Part shown: positions 16,086 through 23,907 of the stretch, piece by piece
Position numbering within the stretch: the first letter of the stretch is position 1
Layout of the letters: each line of letters opens with the position of its first letter
Assembly (NCBI GenBank): GCA_038040325.1
Contig: JBBPIM010000005.1
Coordinates: forward strand, 1-64,000
Length of the DNA: 64,000 nucleotides
Source of the DNA: Mayfieldus profundus
Lineage (GTDB): Bacteria; Actinomycetota; Thermoleophilia; Solirubrobacterales; 70-9
Direction of reading: 5' to 3'
Program-made: the position numbers and the translations under genes
Notes under the pieces: generated by a model
Told to the model about the DNA's origin: nothing
The model's database searches: none
The model's input: the letters and a program-made list of their open reading frames with translations, nothing else

Positions 16086-16486
16086 TCTGAAACCGTGATC
16101 TTCACCGTGTAGACCTTGCCGGGGGTCAGGGGGCTGCCAGGTGCCGGGGACTGGTCGATCACCGTGCCCGGTTTCTCGCCGGACTTCTCGTACGAGAATT
16201 TGAGGTTGTAGGAATTAAGCACAGGGTCGAGCGTGCTCTCCGCCTGACCGATTGTCTTGCCGATGACGCTCGGCATCCCGCCCTCGGCGGGTGCTTGAGT
16301 GGAGGTGGCCTGGGATCCGCTCCCTTGGCTCGGAGCGTCTGTCGTCCCGTTCGAATCGCCGCCCCCGCACGCGGCAAGGCCGAGGGTCACAAGGCAGACG
16401 ATCAGCAGCATCACGGCCGGCGCAGACGACCGTTGCATCGCCGGACCCCCGCACGACCCTGCCGATGTGTCGTCGGTCGCGCTCAT
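16082..16486 (-). CDS. PASTA-domain lipoprotein
   Basis: 134 residues from ATG 16486 (AAGGGAG six bases upstream). The hydrophobic stretch ends LGLAAC, a lipobox. A Ser/Thr/Gly/Gln-rich linker leads to one PASTA domain (MPSVIGKTIGQAESTL, PGTVIDQSPAPGSPL, VKITVSE). PASTA domains bind peptidoglycan stem peptides or beta-lactams in Ser/Thr kinases and PBPs; a lone copy on a lipoprotein probably tethers to or senses the wall. It is the first gene of a unit with paralogue E, which links that secreted family to the cell wall. TAGGAT at 16556-16551 in GGCGTAGGATCG matches the -10 motif of the paralogue promoters; no good -35 is visible. Confidence 0.8.
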   Translation of the reverse strand: MSATDDTSAGSCGGPAMQRSSAPAVMLLIVCLVTLGLAACGGGDSNGTTDAPSQGSGSQATSTQAPAEGGMPSVIGKTIGQAESTLDPVLNSYNLKFSYEKSGEKPGTVIDQSPAPGSPLTPGKVYTVKITVSE

Positions 16487-16601
16487 CGGACGCTCCCTTC
16501 TCTGGGTCGAACTTCCGGGGCCGGCACGATCGGTGCCAGCCACTGCCGCGATCCTACGCCTCCCCCAGTCCGCGGGGCATCCCCATTAGTGGGGGCTTTC
16601 A

Positions 16602-16675
16602 TGGGCCGGGGAGGATTCGAACCTCCGACCGACGGATTATGAGTCCGCTGCTCTGACCAGCTGAGCTACCGGCCC
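16602..16675 (-). tRNA. tRNA-Met (CAU)
   Basis: Complete 74-base cloverleaf: acceptor GGGCCGG/CCGGCCC, D-stem GCTC/GAGC, anticodon stem GCGGA/TCCGT with loop CTCATAA, variable CGGTC, T-stem GGAGG/CCTCC, discriminator A, CCA not encoded. Elongator Met rather than initiator (paired position 1-72). A lysidine-modified Ile tRNA with the same anticodon cannot be excluded. Its 3' half is the sequence repeated through the island. Confidence 0.93.
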
Positions 16676-16701
16676 CGCAGCGAATGTAGCGCGGTGCGCG
16701 G

Positions 16702-16884
16702 CTATTCCTCGTCCTCGGAGAGGAAGCCGGGCTCGGCTATCGCGAACACGCCGGCGACGATGAAGGCGAGCAGGGCCGTCACGCCGAGCACGCGCGTGAT
16801 CGTTGCCTCGAAGGGGATCATCAACGCGACGCCAAGCAGCAGGGCCACAGGTACCAGCAGGCGGATCCGCGAGCGGCGGCTCAC
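16702..16884 (-). CDS. Small two-helix membrane protein of the cyd operon
   Basis: 60 residues, GTG start overlapping the cydB stop as GTGA. Two hydrophobic segments (LLVPVALLLGVALMIPF, VTALLAFIVAGVFAIA) and an acidic end (SEDEE). Tight coupling to cydB suggests an accessory subunit, analogous in position to CydX/CydS of other bd oxidases, though it is longer and has two helices rather than one. Assignment is by context only. Confidence 0.7.
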   Translation of the reverse strand: MSRRSRIRLLVPVALLLGVALMIPFEATITRVLGVTALLAFIVAGVFAIAEPGFLSEDEE

Positions 16885-17945
16885 TCTTCACTCCTTGCCT
16901 GACCGGCTTCCTGCGGACGGAAGCGCTGGTCGAGAGGCTCGAACCGCTGGTCTAGGCGGCCCTTCAGGGTCAGCGAGTAGAGCAGGTAAAGCGACGGCAC
17001 CAGCACCAGCAGCCCGATCGCGCCGCTGACCAGCACGGCCACCAGTGTCGCGTCGGAAGCGGCGGCCTCCTCCAGGGTCAGCGATTCCGGCAGTAGGTAG
17101 GGCGACTGGGCGAAAGCCCAGCCGATCGTCACGCAGGAGACCGCTGCGGCGGCGGTGAAACGGGCGCGGTCGAAACGCCCGACCCATACAAGCGCCAGCG
17201 TCGCCGCTCCCGCGATGGCGGAGGCGATCACGAAGGCGAGGCCGCCCCCTGACGTGAGCCCGTCGAACAGGTAGCGAGCGTCCTCGCGCAGCACGATCAG
17301 GCCGCCGATCGCGACCGCCCCGGCCACGATCCCCGCCCCCAGGGCCCGGACGCGGAAGGCGCGCTGAAGGTCGGGCAGGCCGGCGCGAGCCGAGTCGGCG
17401 GCCATGTAGACCGCCGCCAGGTAGGCGCCGGTGATTACGGCCAGCGCGCCGACCAGGATCCCGGTGGGGTTGAGCCACGATGTGACCGGATCTCCGGCGG
17501 CATTGCCGACCGGCACCTGCCCGGCGGCGATCGCTCCCAGGCAGGCGCCGAGGCAGAATGGGACCAGCACCGAGGAGGAGGCGAACAGCGCCCCGAGCAC
17601 ACGCGCCTCGCCGATCGTCGCCGCCTGCCCGCGCAGCGCGAACGCGGTGCCTCGGAAGATGATTCCGACCGCGGCGATGAACAGCGGTACGTAGAGGGTC
17701 GACATGATCGAGCCGAAGCCGACCGGGAAGCAGGTCCACAGCAGCACCAGGACGAAGATCAGCCAGACGTGGTTCGCCTCCCAGACCGGGCTCATCGACC
17801 GTTGCACCATGCCCCGCACCCGTCCCCCCCGCTCCGCGCCGCCGGCGGTGAGGTCCCAAAAGCCTGCGCCGAAGTCGGCGCCCGCCAGCACCGCGTAGGC
17901 GGTCAGGCCCGCGATGATCAGCGCCAGGCTGAGCTCGGGGAGCAT
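16881..17945 (-). CDS. cydB: Cytochrome bd ubiquinol oxidase subunit II
   Basis: 354 residues with about eight or nine helices and the CydB signature near the N-terminus (GADFGAGFWDL, SMSPVWEANHVWLIF, FPVGFGSIMSTLYVPL, FRGTAFALRGQ). With CydA it forms the quinol oxidase that reduces oxygen to water without proton pumping and supports growth at low oxygen. ATG 17945 overlaps the cydA stop as TGATG. No cydCD exporter is seen next to it. Confidence 0.95.
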   Translation of the reverse strand: MLPELSLALIIAGLTAYAVLAGADFGAGFWDLTAGGAERGGRVRGMVQRSMSPVWEANHVWLIFVLVLLWTCFPVGFGSIMSTLYVPLFIAAVGIIFRGTAFALRGQAATIGEARVLGALFASSSVLVPFCLGACLGAIAAGQVPVGNAAGDPVTSWLNPTGILVGALAVITGAYLAAVYMAADSARAGLPDLQRAFRVRALGAGIVAGAVAIGGLIVLREDARYLFDGLTSGGGLAFVIASAIAGAATLALVWVGRFDRARFTAAAAVSCVTIGWAFAQSPYLLPESLTLEEAAASDATLVAVLVSGAIGLLVLVPSLYLLYSLTLKGRLDQRFEPLDQRFRPQEAGQARSEE

Positions 17946-19327
17946 CAGCGGGCCCCCTCCGTCGGCGCGGCGGCCTCGCCTTCCGGCGAAGTCCGGGCGA
18001 GTCGGCGCAGCAGCCATATCACCGCCGCCAGCAGCGACAGATAGACGGCGGCGAGCAAGGCGAAGGCGACCCAGAGGCCTCCCGCGTCGGTCACCGCCTG
18101 CTCGGTGCGCATCAGCTCGTAGACGATCCAGGGCTGGCGCCCGACCTCGGCGGTGATCCAGCCGCAGATAAGCGCCACCAGCGCCAGCGGGCCGGCCAGG
18201 ACCACCGCCCGGAAGAACCAGGGCGAGCGCGGCAGCCGCAGCCGGCGCCACCAGACCAGCAGGTAGAAGGCGGCCAGCCCGGCCAGGCCGGTGCCGATGA
18301 AGACCATCGCCTGGAACGAGAGGCGCACGGTGTTGATCGCGGACGGCCGGTCGTCGGGCTGCACGCTGTTGAGGCCCTCCACCTTTCCGTCGGTATCGTG
18401 ATCGGCGAGGATCGAGAGAAGGTCGGGGATCTCGATCCCGCCCTTTACCTCCCCGTCCTCGTAGATGCCGCCGATGTGGAACGGCGCCCCGCGCTCGGTC
18501 TTCGGCAGCCCCTCGAAGGACGCCAGCTTCACCGGCTGGTCCTTGGCGACGCTACGCGCGGTCCAGTCGCCGACGATCAGCTGCGCCGGGGTGGCCAGCG
18601 CCGCGAAGGTGAGGGGGATGATCAGCGCCGCGCGGTTGTAGGGGCTGCGGTCGCCGCGCAGCCAGGAGCGGGCGTAGACCCCGGCGACCAGAAAGCCGGC
18701 CACCATGTAGCCGGCCAGGTACATGTGGGTCAGTTCGAACGCGAGGTCGGAGTTGAACAGCGCCGCCCAGGGATCGACGTTGGTGACTTCGCCGCCGACC
18801 AGGTCGAACCCGGTGGGGTCGTTCATCCAGGCGTTCACGGAGATCACGAACAGGGAGCCGGCAAGGCCGGTGATCACGATCGGGATCCCGACCATGAAGT
18901 GGTGGCGCGGCGAGAGCCGGTCCCAGCCGTAGACATAGATGGCGATGAAGATCGCCTCGAGGAAGAAGGAGAAGCCCTCCAGCGCGAAGGCGACGCCGAA
19001 GACGTCGCCGAATGTGGCCATGAAGTTGGGCCAGAGCAGGCCCAGCTCGAAGGAGAGGATGGTGCCGGTGACGACCCCGACCGCGAACAGGATCAGCATC
19101 ACCTTCGACCAGCGCTGGGCGAGCGCCTTGTAGACCGGATCGCCGGTGCGCAGCCAGAGCCCCTCGGTGAACAGGACCATCGCCGGGAAGGCGATGCCGA
19201 AGCAGACCAGCGGGATGTGGAAGACGAACGACATCGCCTGCGTCTGGCGCGCGGCGAGAAGGTCGCTCTGCGACGGCTCACCGAGAGCGCCGGCGACTCG
19301 CTCCGCCGCGACCATCAGCAGGTCCAT
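17945..19327 (-). CDS. cydA: Cytochrome bd ubiquinol oxidase subunit I
   Basis: 460 residues. The N-terminus (LLAARQTQAMSFVFHIPLVC) carries the haem-ligand His region, then FLEAIFIAIYVYGWDRL, MNDPTGF and GWITAEVGRQPWIVYELMRT. The quinol-binding loop is the short form, as in Bacillus-type enzymes. CydA holds haems b558, b595 and d. TAGCCT ends six bases before the ATG with no Shine-Dalgarno, so the cydA-cydB-small-protein message is probably leaderless. The 35-bp gap to the divergent gene at 19363 must hold both promoters. Confidence 0.95.
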   Translation of the reverse strand: MDLLMVAAERVAGALGEPSQSDLLAARQTQAMSFVFHIPLVCFGIAFPAMVLFTEGLWLRTGDPVYKALAQRWSKVMLILFAVGVVTGTILSFELGLLWPNFMATFGDVFGVAFALEGFSFFLEAIFIAIYVYGWDRLSPRHHFMVGIPIVITGLAGSLFVISVNAWMNDPTGFDLVGGEVTNVDPWAALFNSDLAFELTHMYLAGYMVAGFLVAGVYARSWLRGDRSPYNRAALIIPLTFAALATPAQLIVGDWTARSVAKDQPVKLASFEGLPKTERGAPFHIGGIYEDGEVKGGIEIPDLLSILADHDTDGKVEGLNSVQPDDRPSAINTVRLSFQAMVFIGTGLAGLAAFYLLVWWRRLRLPRSPWFFRAVVLAGPLALVALICGWITAEVGRQPWIVYELMRTEQAVTDAGGLWVAFALLAAVYLSLLAAVIWLLRRLARTSPEGEAAAPTEGAR

Positions 19328-19362
19328 GACGTCAGGCTACGGTCTGGCTACGCTGGGACGGC

Positions 19363-19596
19363 ATGACCCCGCCCTCGCAGCACGACACCCCTCAGCGCAG
19401 CGCGGGTTTGCGTCCGCTCCGCGCCGTCGTCGAAATCGGAAAGGGGCTGGTTGCGGGCCTGGTGGCGGTGGTGATGGCGCTGTTCTCGGGACTGGCGGCG
19501 CTGGCCGGGATCCTGGTGGCGCTGCTGCCGATCGTGCTCGTGATCGGCGTTATCGCTGTCGCCGTGGTCCTGGTCGTGAAGGCGCTGGGTGGCTAG
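19363..19596 (+). CDS. Small hydrophobic membrane protein
   Basis: 77 residues; a Ser/Gln/Pro-rich N-terminus (MTPPSQHDTPQRS), then an amphipathic stretch and two long hydrophobic helices (LVAGLVAVVMALFSGLAALAG, LPIVLVIGVIAVAVVLVV). TACGCT lies 8 bases before the ATG, so a leaderless start is likely. It converges with, and overlaps by four bases, the HPt gene. No family recognised. Confidence 0.65.
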   Translation: MTPPSQHDTPQRSAGLRPLRAVVEIGKGLVAGLVAVVMALFSGLAALAGILVALLPIVLVIGVIAVAVVLVVKALGG

Positions 19597-19955
19597 GCGC
19601 TGAACAGCTGGGCCAGGGAGCGGCCCACGTCCGGCGGCTCCTCCTCGCCCGCCGCGGCGGCCTCGGCGCCTTCGGCGAGGGCCTTGGCGGCTTCGGCGAT
19701 CTGGCGCCCGCGGCTCTCGCGCAGCTCGCCGGACTTGGCAGCCTCGGCGAGGTCGGACTCCATCAGGCCGGCCAGCTCGGCAAGCCGCTGCAGGCCGACC
19801 ACGGCGGCGGTCCCCTTCAGCGCATGCCCCTCGACGCGCAGCGCCTCGAAGTCGGTGGTGCCGGTCTCCAGCCCGGCGACGATCACGTCGCAGCGGCGCC
19901 GTGCCTCTTCGGCGAACGACTCGATCAGCTTGGTGTCGGAATCCGTCTCGTTCAT
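19593..19955 (-). CDS. HPt (histidine phosphotransfer) domain protein
   Basis: 120 residues, all helical. EGHALKGTAAVVG near residues 42-54 is the HPt signature, with the phospho-accepting His followed by LKG. HPt proteins shuttle phosphate between hybrid kinases and response regulators. No kinase or regulator is adjacent, so partners are elsewhere. It overlaps the upstream thioredoxin-like gene (ATGA), an odd pairing that may only reflect compaction. Confidence 0.8.
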   Translation of the reverse strand: MNETDSDTKLIESFAEEARRRCDVIVAGLETGTTDFEALRVEGHALKGTAAVVGLQRLAELAGLMESDLAEAAKSGELRESRGRQIAEAAKALAEGAEAAAAGEEEPPDVGRSLAQLFSA

Positions 19956-20992
19956 TGCCCGGTTACCGCCTTCACCGCATTCTCCAATTCCTGGACGCTG
20001 AATGCTCCGCCGATGTCGGTACGGATAACGCCGTTGCGGTCGATCACGAACAGCCAGGGCTCGCTCGGCAGGTTGAATGCCCGCACCTGGGCATTGGTTC
20101 CCTTGGCGGGGTCGTTGTCCTTGTAGATCTCCATGTGGATGAAATCGGCCTTGTCGCCGTAGTCTCGCTTGACTTGCTCGGCCACGTCAACCACCGGGCC
20201 GCAGGTCCGACTCTCGCAGAACTGTGGGGTGGCGAACAGCAGCACCACGGGCTTGCGTCCCAGCACGTTGTAGAAGTCCACCTCGTTCTGCGTGTCGGGA
20301 GGGACCCGCGTGGTGATCTTGGAGAGGTCGCCGGCAGCATCCTCCCGAGTAGGAGTGTGGATGCGGGGGGGCTTCTCCCCCACCTGTGGGATCTTCGTGT
20401 ACTGGCCGACGATCACGCTCGGCAGGAGAGTCGCGGTGAGCTGGTCGCCGTCCTTGACCAGCGCGCCGATCCGCCACTCGCCGTTGGATCGGAAGTCGAT
20501 GTCGGTGACATAGACCGCCGTGCCGGCGTCGGGATCGTTGGCGGTCGTCTGTGAGCCGAATGCCGGCTCGGTCTCCAGAGTCTCGATGCGCGCCGGAAAG
20601 GGACCGTAGGCCGGCCCGTCCAGAGCTCCCACCTTGCCTGTGGGGCCGGTGCCCGCCCCGCCCTGGGACTTCTGCTCGGGCGCCTTGGCGACGTAGAGGG
20701 CGATCTGTGCGTCCGGGACCTGGGTCTTGTCGCGCTCGAAGACGCCGAACCCGAAGCGGTTCTCGCCCGTGTAGAAGACCGGCGCAGATGGCGAAAGGAC
20801 CAGCTCGCTGGGCGCGTTGGCCTGGTTGAGGACCTCGCCGAGAGTGAGCCCCTTCCCCGAGGGGAAGTCCGAGGCGGGTGGCGCGGGGCGGCTCTCGACG
20901 TTTTGCTCCGGGTCGGATCCGCCGCATCCGAGCAGCGAAATAGCCGCAAGGGCAAGCGGCACCGCGAGGGCGACAGAGCGTGGGAAGCGCAC
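19952..20992 (-). CDS. Thioredoxin-like (TlpA/SCO-type) lipoprotein
   Basis: 346 residues. Signal peptide with lipobox AISLLGC at residues 17-23. Residues 40-200 form an extracytoplasmic beta-rich domain with no clear family. Residues about 235-346 are a thioredoxin fold (KPVVLLFATPQFCESRTC, DFIHMEIYKDND, PSEPWLFVIDRNGVI). The CESRTC site is CxxxC, as in SCO/copper-type proteins, rather than CxxC. Likely an envelope disulfide reductase or metallochaperone, which is inferred from the fold. Confidence 0.8.
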   Translation of the reverse strand: MRFPRSVALAVPLALAAISLLGCGGSDPEQNVESRPAPPASDFPSGKGLTLGEVLNQANAPSELVLSPSAPVFYTGENRFGFGVFERDKTQVPDAQIALYVAKAPEQKSQGGAGTGPTGKVGALDGPAYGPFPARIETLETEPAFGSQTTANDPDAGTAVYVTDIDFRSNGEWRIGALVKDGDQLTATLLPSVIVGQYTKIPQVGEKPPRIHTPTREDAAGDLSKITTRVPPDTQNEVDFYNVLGRKPVVLLFATPQFCESRTCGPVVDVAEQVKRDYGDKADFIHMEIYKDNDPAKGTNAQVRAFNLPSEPWLFVIDRNGVIRTDIGGAFSVQELENAVKAVTGQ

Positions 20993-21100
20993 CGGCCAAT
21001 GTTATTGAGGCGCCGCCGCCGGCTCCCTCAGGGCACCGACCGGGCGGGCGCGGTGCCGGTAGGGTGCCGCCGGACCGACAGGCGATGAGAGGAGCGAAGG

Positions 21101-21829
21101 TTGGCTGAGCGCGCGGCGCTGGTGACAGGCGGCTCGAGTGGGATCGGGTTGGCGATCGCTCGGGCGCTCGGTGAGGACGGCTACGCACTGACCCTGTCCG
21201 CGCGACGGCCGGAGAAGCTCGAGGCGGCCGCCGATGGACTGCGTGGCGAAGGCATTGAGGTGCAGGCCGTGCCGGCGCAGATGACCGAGGAGGATGAGCT
21301 GGTGGGGGTTGTCGATGCACATCGCGACAAGTACGGGCGGATGGACGTGCTGGTCAACAACGCCGGGGTGGGGATTGGCCAGGCGATGGACTCGATCCAG
21401 ACCAAGCACCTCGACATCCAGCTCGGCGTCAACCTGCGTGCGGTGGTGATCGGGACACGCGAGTCGCTGCCGATGCTGCGCGAGGCGGGTGCCGAGCACG
21501 GCAAGGCGCTGATCGTCAACACGGCATCGATCGCGGGCAAGAACGGGCAGGGTTGGCTGTCGGTCTATGCAGCGACCAAGGCGGCGGTGATCAACTTCAG
21601 CCAAGGCACGCAGAAGGAGCTCGGCGATGCGGGGATCCAGGTGACCGCGCTCGCGCCGGCGTTCGTCGATACGCCGATGACCGAATTCGCCAAGGAGCAG
21701 GTGAGTGGCGAGGAGATGATCCGGCCCGAGGACATCGCCGAGGCGGTGCGATTCCTGCTGCGTACCTCACGCAACTGCATCGTTCCGGAGATCGTGTTCG
21801 CCCGGCCCGGTGAGGGCGGGACGCCCTAG
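21101..21829 (+). CDS. Short-chain dehydrogenase/reductase
   Basis: 242 residues from a TTG at 21101, chosen because AGGAG lies 6 bases upstream and the next residues start the fold. TGGSSGIG at about residue 9 binds NAD(P). NNAG (about 87) and the catalytic Ser-Tyr-Lys (NTASI; YAATK) are all present. Substrate cannot be told. It stands alone on the plus strand; its stop overlaps the stop of the convergent gene by four bases. Confidence 0.9.
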   Translation: MAERAALVTGGSSGIGLAIARALGEDGYALTLSARRPEKLEAAADGLRGEGIEVQAVPAQMTEEDELVGVVDAHRDKYGRMDVLVNNAGVGIGQAMDSIQTKHLDIQLGVNLRAVVIGTRESLPMLREAGAEHGKALIVNTASIAGKNGQGWLSVYAATKAAVINFSQGTQKELGDAGIQVTALAPAFVDTPMTEFAKEQVSGEEMIRPEDIAEAVRFLLRTSRNCIVPEIVFARPGEGGTP

Positions 21830-22473
21830 GAACGAGTCTGGGGCTCGTCGCGGCGCTGCTCGGAGATCTCTGCCTCGGCCGCCAGCATCGCCTCGTAGAG
21901 GTCTGTGCGCGGCGACGGTCGCAGCCACGTCCAGCGCGCACGGCGGCGCATGTCGTGGACCCGGACCGTCTCGTCGGCCGAAACCGGCTCGCTGATCGGT
22001 TCGGCGGTGGCGGGCTCGGGGGGCGCTGGGGCCTCGACGGAATCGCGCTCGACGGGATCGGCCTCGACAACGGCGCCTTCGTCGGTGTCGCGCTCGGCAA
22101 ATTCGCGGTGCTCGGCACGAATCTGGTCGGCGATCGCGCTCAGCGAGGAGCCTCCCGACGCGCGGGTGTCGTCCTCGAGCAGGCTCATCTCGAGATAGGT
22201 GCGCAGGGAGCGGGTCTCGCGGCGGCTGGCGCGGCGGGGCCGGCGGCCGGCGCCGGTGAAGGCGTCCCAGGCGCGGGCGAAGCTGGCGAAGCTGGTGCGT
22301 CCACCGTTTCGGTGCGCGGCGAGCATCGGGCAGATGCCGCCGTCGCGGTCGGTGTAGCCGCCGACGATGATGTTGTTGGTGTCGATGCCGCGCAGCATCG
22401 CCTCCCGCGTGTGGCGCGGGAGAAGGTCGACGGAGATGCGCAGCCGCTCGGCGGTGTTGCGGTGCCTCTTCAC
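21826..22473 (-). CDS. Conserved protein of unknown function (Thermoleophilia type)
   Basis: 215 residues from a GTG at 22473. The N-terminal 90 residues are strongly patterned (NTAERLRISVDLLPRHTREA, IDTNNIIVGGYTDRDGGICP, RTSFASFARAWDAFTG). A Glu/Ala/Pro-rich low-complexity stretch and an Arg-rich end follow (RRRARWTWLRP). The conserved block also occurs in related genomes without an assigned role; that statement is from memory of similar proteins. No membrane segment or catalytic motif is visible. Confidence 0.65.
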   Translation of the reverse strand: MKRHRNTAERLRISVDLLPRHTREAMLRGIDTNNIIVGGYTDRDGGICPMLAAHRNGGRTSFASFARAWDAFTGAGRRPRRASRRETRSLRTYLEMSLLEDDTRASGGSSLSAIADQIRAEHREFAERDTDEGAVVEADPVERDSVEAPAPPEPATAEPISEPVSADETVRVHDMRRRARWTWLRPSPRTDLYEAMLAAEAEISEQRRDEPQTRS

Positions 22474-22589
22474 GCGGTTAGGGATAGCGGGTCGGGGATG
22501 GGGATGGCGCTCGATGGGAGCGGTCGCATGGGATGTTTCATGCCCCGGCCGCCCGGGAGGGGCGGGGCCGGCGCGAGGGGCGAATCGGC

Positions 22590-23798
22590 GTGAGCGGTGG
22601 TCGTGACCGGCGGCTGCGGCTGATGGTCGCGGCGTTCGGGGATGCGGGGCATGCGTTCCCGGCGATCGCACTGGCGCGCGCGCTGAAGGGGCGCGGGCAC
22701 GAGGTGGTGGTCGAGACCTGGCAGCGCTGGCGGGAGCCGGTCGAGGAGCTGGGACTGCGGTTCGCGGCGGCGGAGGAGTACACGATGTTCCCGCCGCCGG
22801 CGTTCGGCTCGGGCGATGCGAGCGCAGCCGAGGCGGCGAAGGCGCTGGCGCCCCTGCTGGAGGAGTGGCGGCCGGACGCGGTGGTGAGCGACATCCTCAC
22901 GATCGCTCCGTCGCTGGCAGCGGAGGTGGCGGGAGTGCGGCGGGCGACGCTGGTGCCGCACCTCTATCCGGTGCATGAGGAGGGAATGCCGTTTTTTGCC
23001 ACCGGGGCGATGCCGCCGCGCACGGGGTTGGGGCGGCTTGGTTGGCGGGCGGCGCTGCCGCTGTTGGAGTCGGGGCTGCGGAGGGGGCGGCGGGAGCTGA
23101 ACGAGCAGCGTGAGTCGGTGGGGCTTGCGCCGGTGGAGCGGTTTCACGGGGGCATCAGCGAGGAGCTGGTGCTGGTGGGGACCTTTCCGCAGCTCGAGTA
23201 TCGGCGCGAGTGGCCGAAGAGCGTGGAGGTTGTGGGGCCGATGGAGTTCGAGCTGCCGTACCAGGACATCGAGCTGCCGGCCGGTGAGGAGCCGTTGGTG
23301 CTGGTGGCACCGAGCACGGCGAAGGATCCGGATTGCCGGCTGGTGCGGGTGGCGCTGGAGGGGCTGGCGGATGAGCCGGTGCGGGTGGTTGCGACCACGA
23401 ACCGGGGCGAGCCGGGTACGCCGATCGAGGTTCCGGGAAATGCGGCGCTGGTGGATTGGCTGAGCTACAGCCAGGTGATGCCGCGGGCGGAACTGGTGGT
23501 CTGCCACGGCGGGCACGGGACTGTGGCGCGGGCGCTGGGAGCCGGCGCGCCGGTGCTGTGCTGCCCGGCGGCGGGGGATATGGGTGAGAACGCGATCCGG
23601 GTCGCGTGGGCGGGCGTCGGGCGGTCGCTGCCGTGGCGGCTGTGCCGGCCGGGGCCGCTGCGCTGGGCGGTGCGGCGGGTGCTTGGTGATCCGGCGTTCA
23701 GGGAGCGGGTGGCAGAGCTAGCCGCTTGGCGGAGGGAGAACGACGGGGCGGAGCGGGGCGCCGCGCTGGTTGAGAGTTTCGCTCGCGCCGAAGCGTGA
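22590..23798 (+). CDS. Glycosyltransferase, GT1/UGT type
   Basis: 402 residues, GTG at 22590 with GAGGGG about 11 bases upstream. N-terminal Rossmann domain (MVAAFGDAGHAFPAIALARAL) and the C-terminal nucleotide-sugar signature VVCHGGHGTVARALGAGAPV with CCPAAGDMGENA. This family transfers sugars from UDP- or TDP-sugars to lipids, macrolides or phenolics. The acceptor is not predictable and there is no natural-product cluster nearby. Very high GC. Confidence 0.88.
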   Translation: MSGGRDRRLRLMVAAFGDAGHAFPAIALARALKGRGHEVVVETWQRWREPVEELGLRFAAAEEYTMFPPPAFGSGDASAAEAAKALAPLLEEWRPDAVVSDILTIAPSLAAEVAGVRRATLVPHLYPVHEEGMPFFATGAMPPRTGLGRLGWRAALPLLESGLRRGRRELNEQRESVGLAPVERFHGGISEELVLVGTFPQLEYRREWPKSVEVVGPMEFELPYQDIELPAGEEPLVLVAPSTAKDPDCRLVRVALEGLADEPVRVVATTNRGEPGTPIEVPGNAALVDWLSYSQVMPRAELVVCHGGHGTVARALGAGAPVLCCPAAGDMGENAIRVAWAGVGRSLPWRLCRPGPLRWAVRRVLGDPAFRERVAELAAWRRENDGAERGAALVESFARAEA

Positions 23799-23811
23799 AA
23801 GGTTGGATGAA

Positions 23812-23883
23812 CTCCCGGGGTCGGACTCGAACCGACATTGATCGCCTTAACAGGGCGTTGCCTTACCTCTCGGCCACCCGGGA
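23812..23883 (-). tRNA. tRNA-Asn (GUU)
   Basis: 72-base cloverleaf: acceptor TCCCGGG/CCCGGGA, D-stem GCC/GGC, anticodon loop CTGTTAA, T-stem GTCGG/CCGAC, discriminator G, no encoded CCA. The top pair of the anticodon stem is an A-A mismatch. The HNH gene begins its 3' end 25 bases away. Confidence 0.88.
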
Positions 23884-23907
23884 TCACGCCGTGATAATCG
23901 GGTTCCG

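Noticed and set aside
22470..23516. 348-codon minus-strand frame opposite the glycosyltransferase
   Set aside because: Composition (His/Arg/Pro/Leu) is that of a shadow; the plus strand has the GT1 signature.
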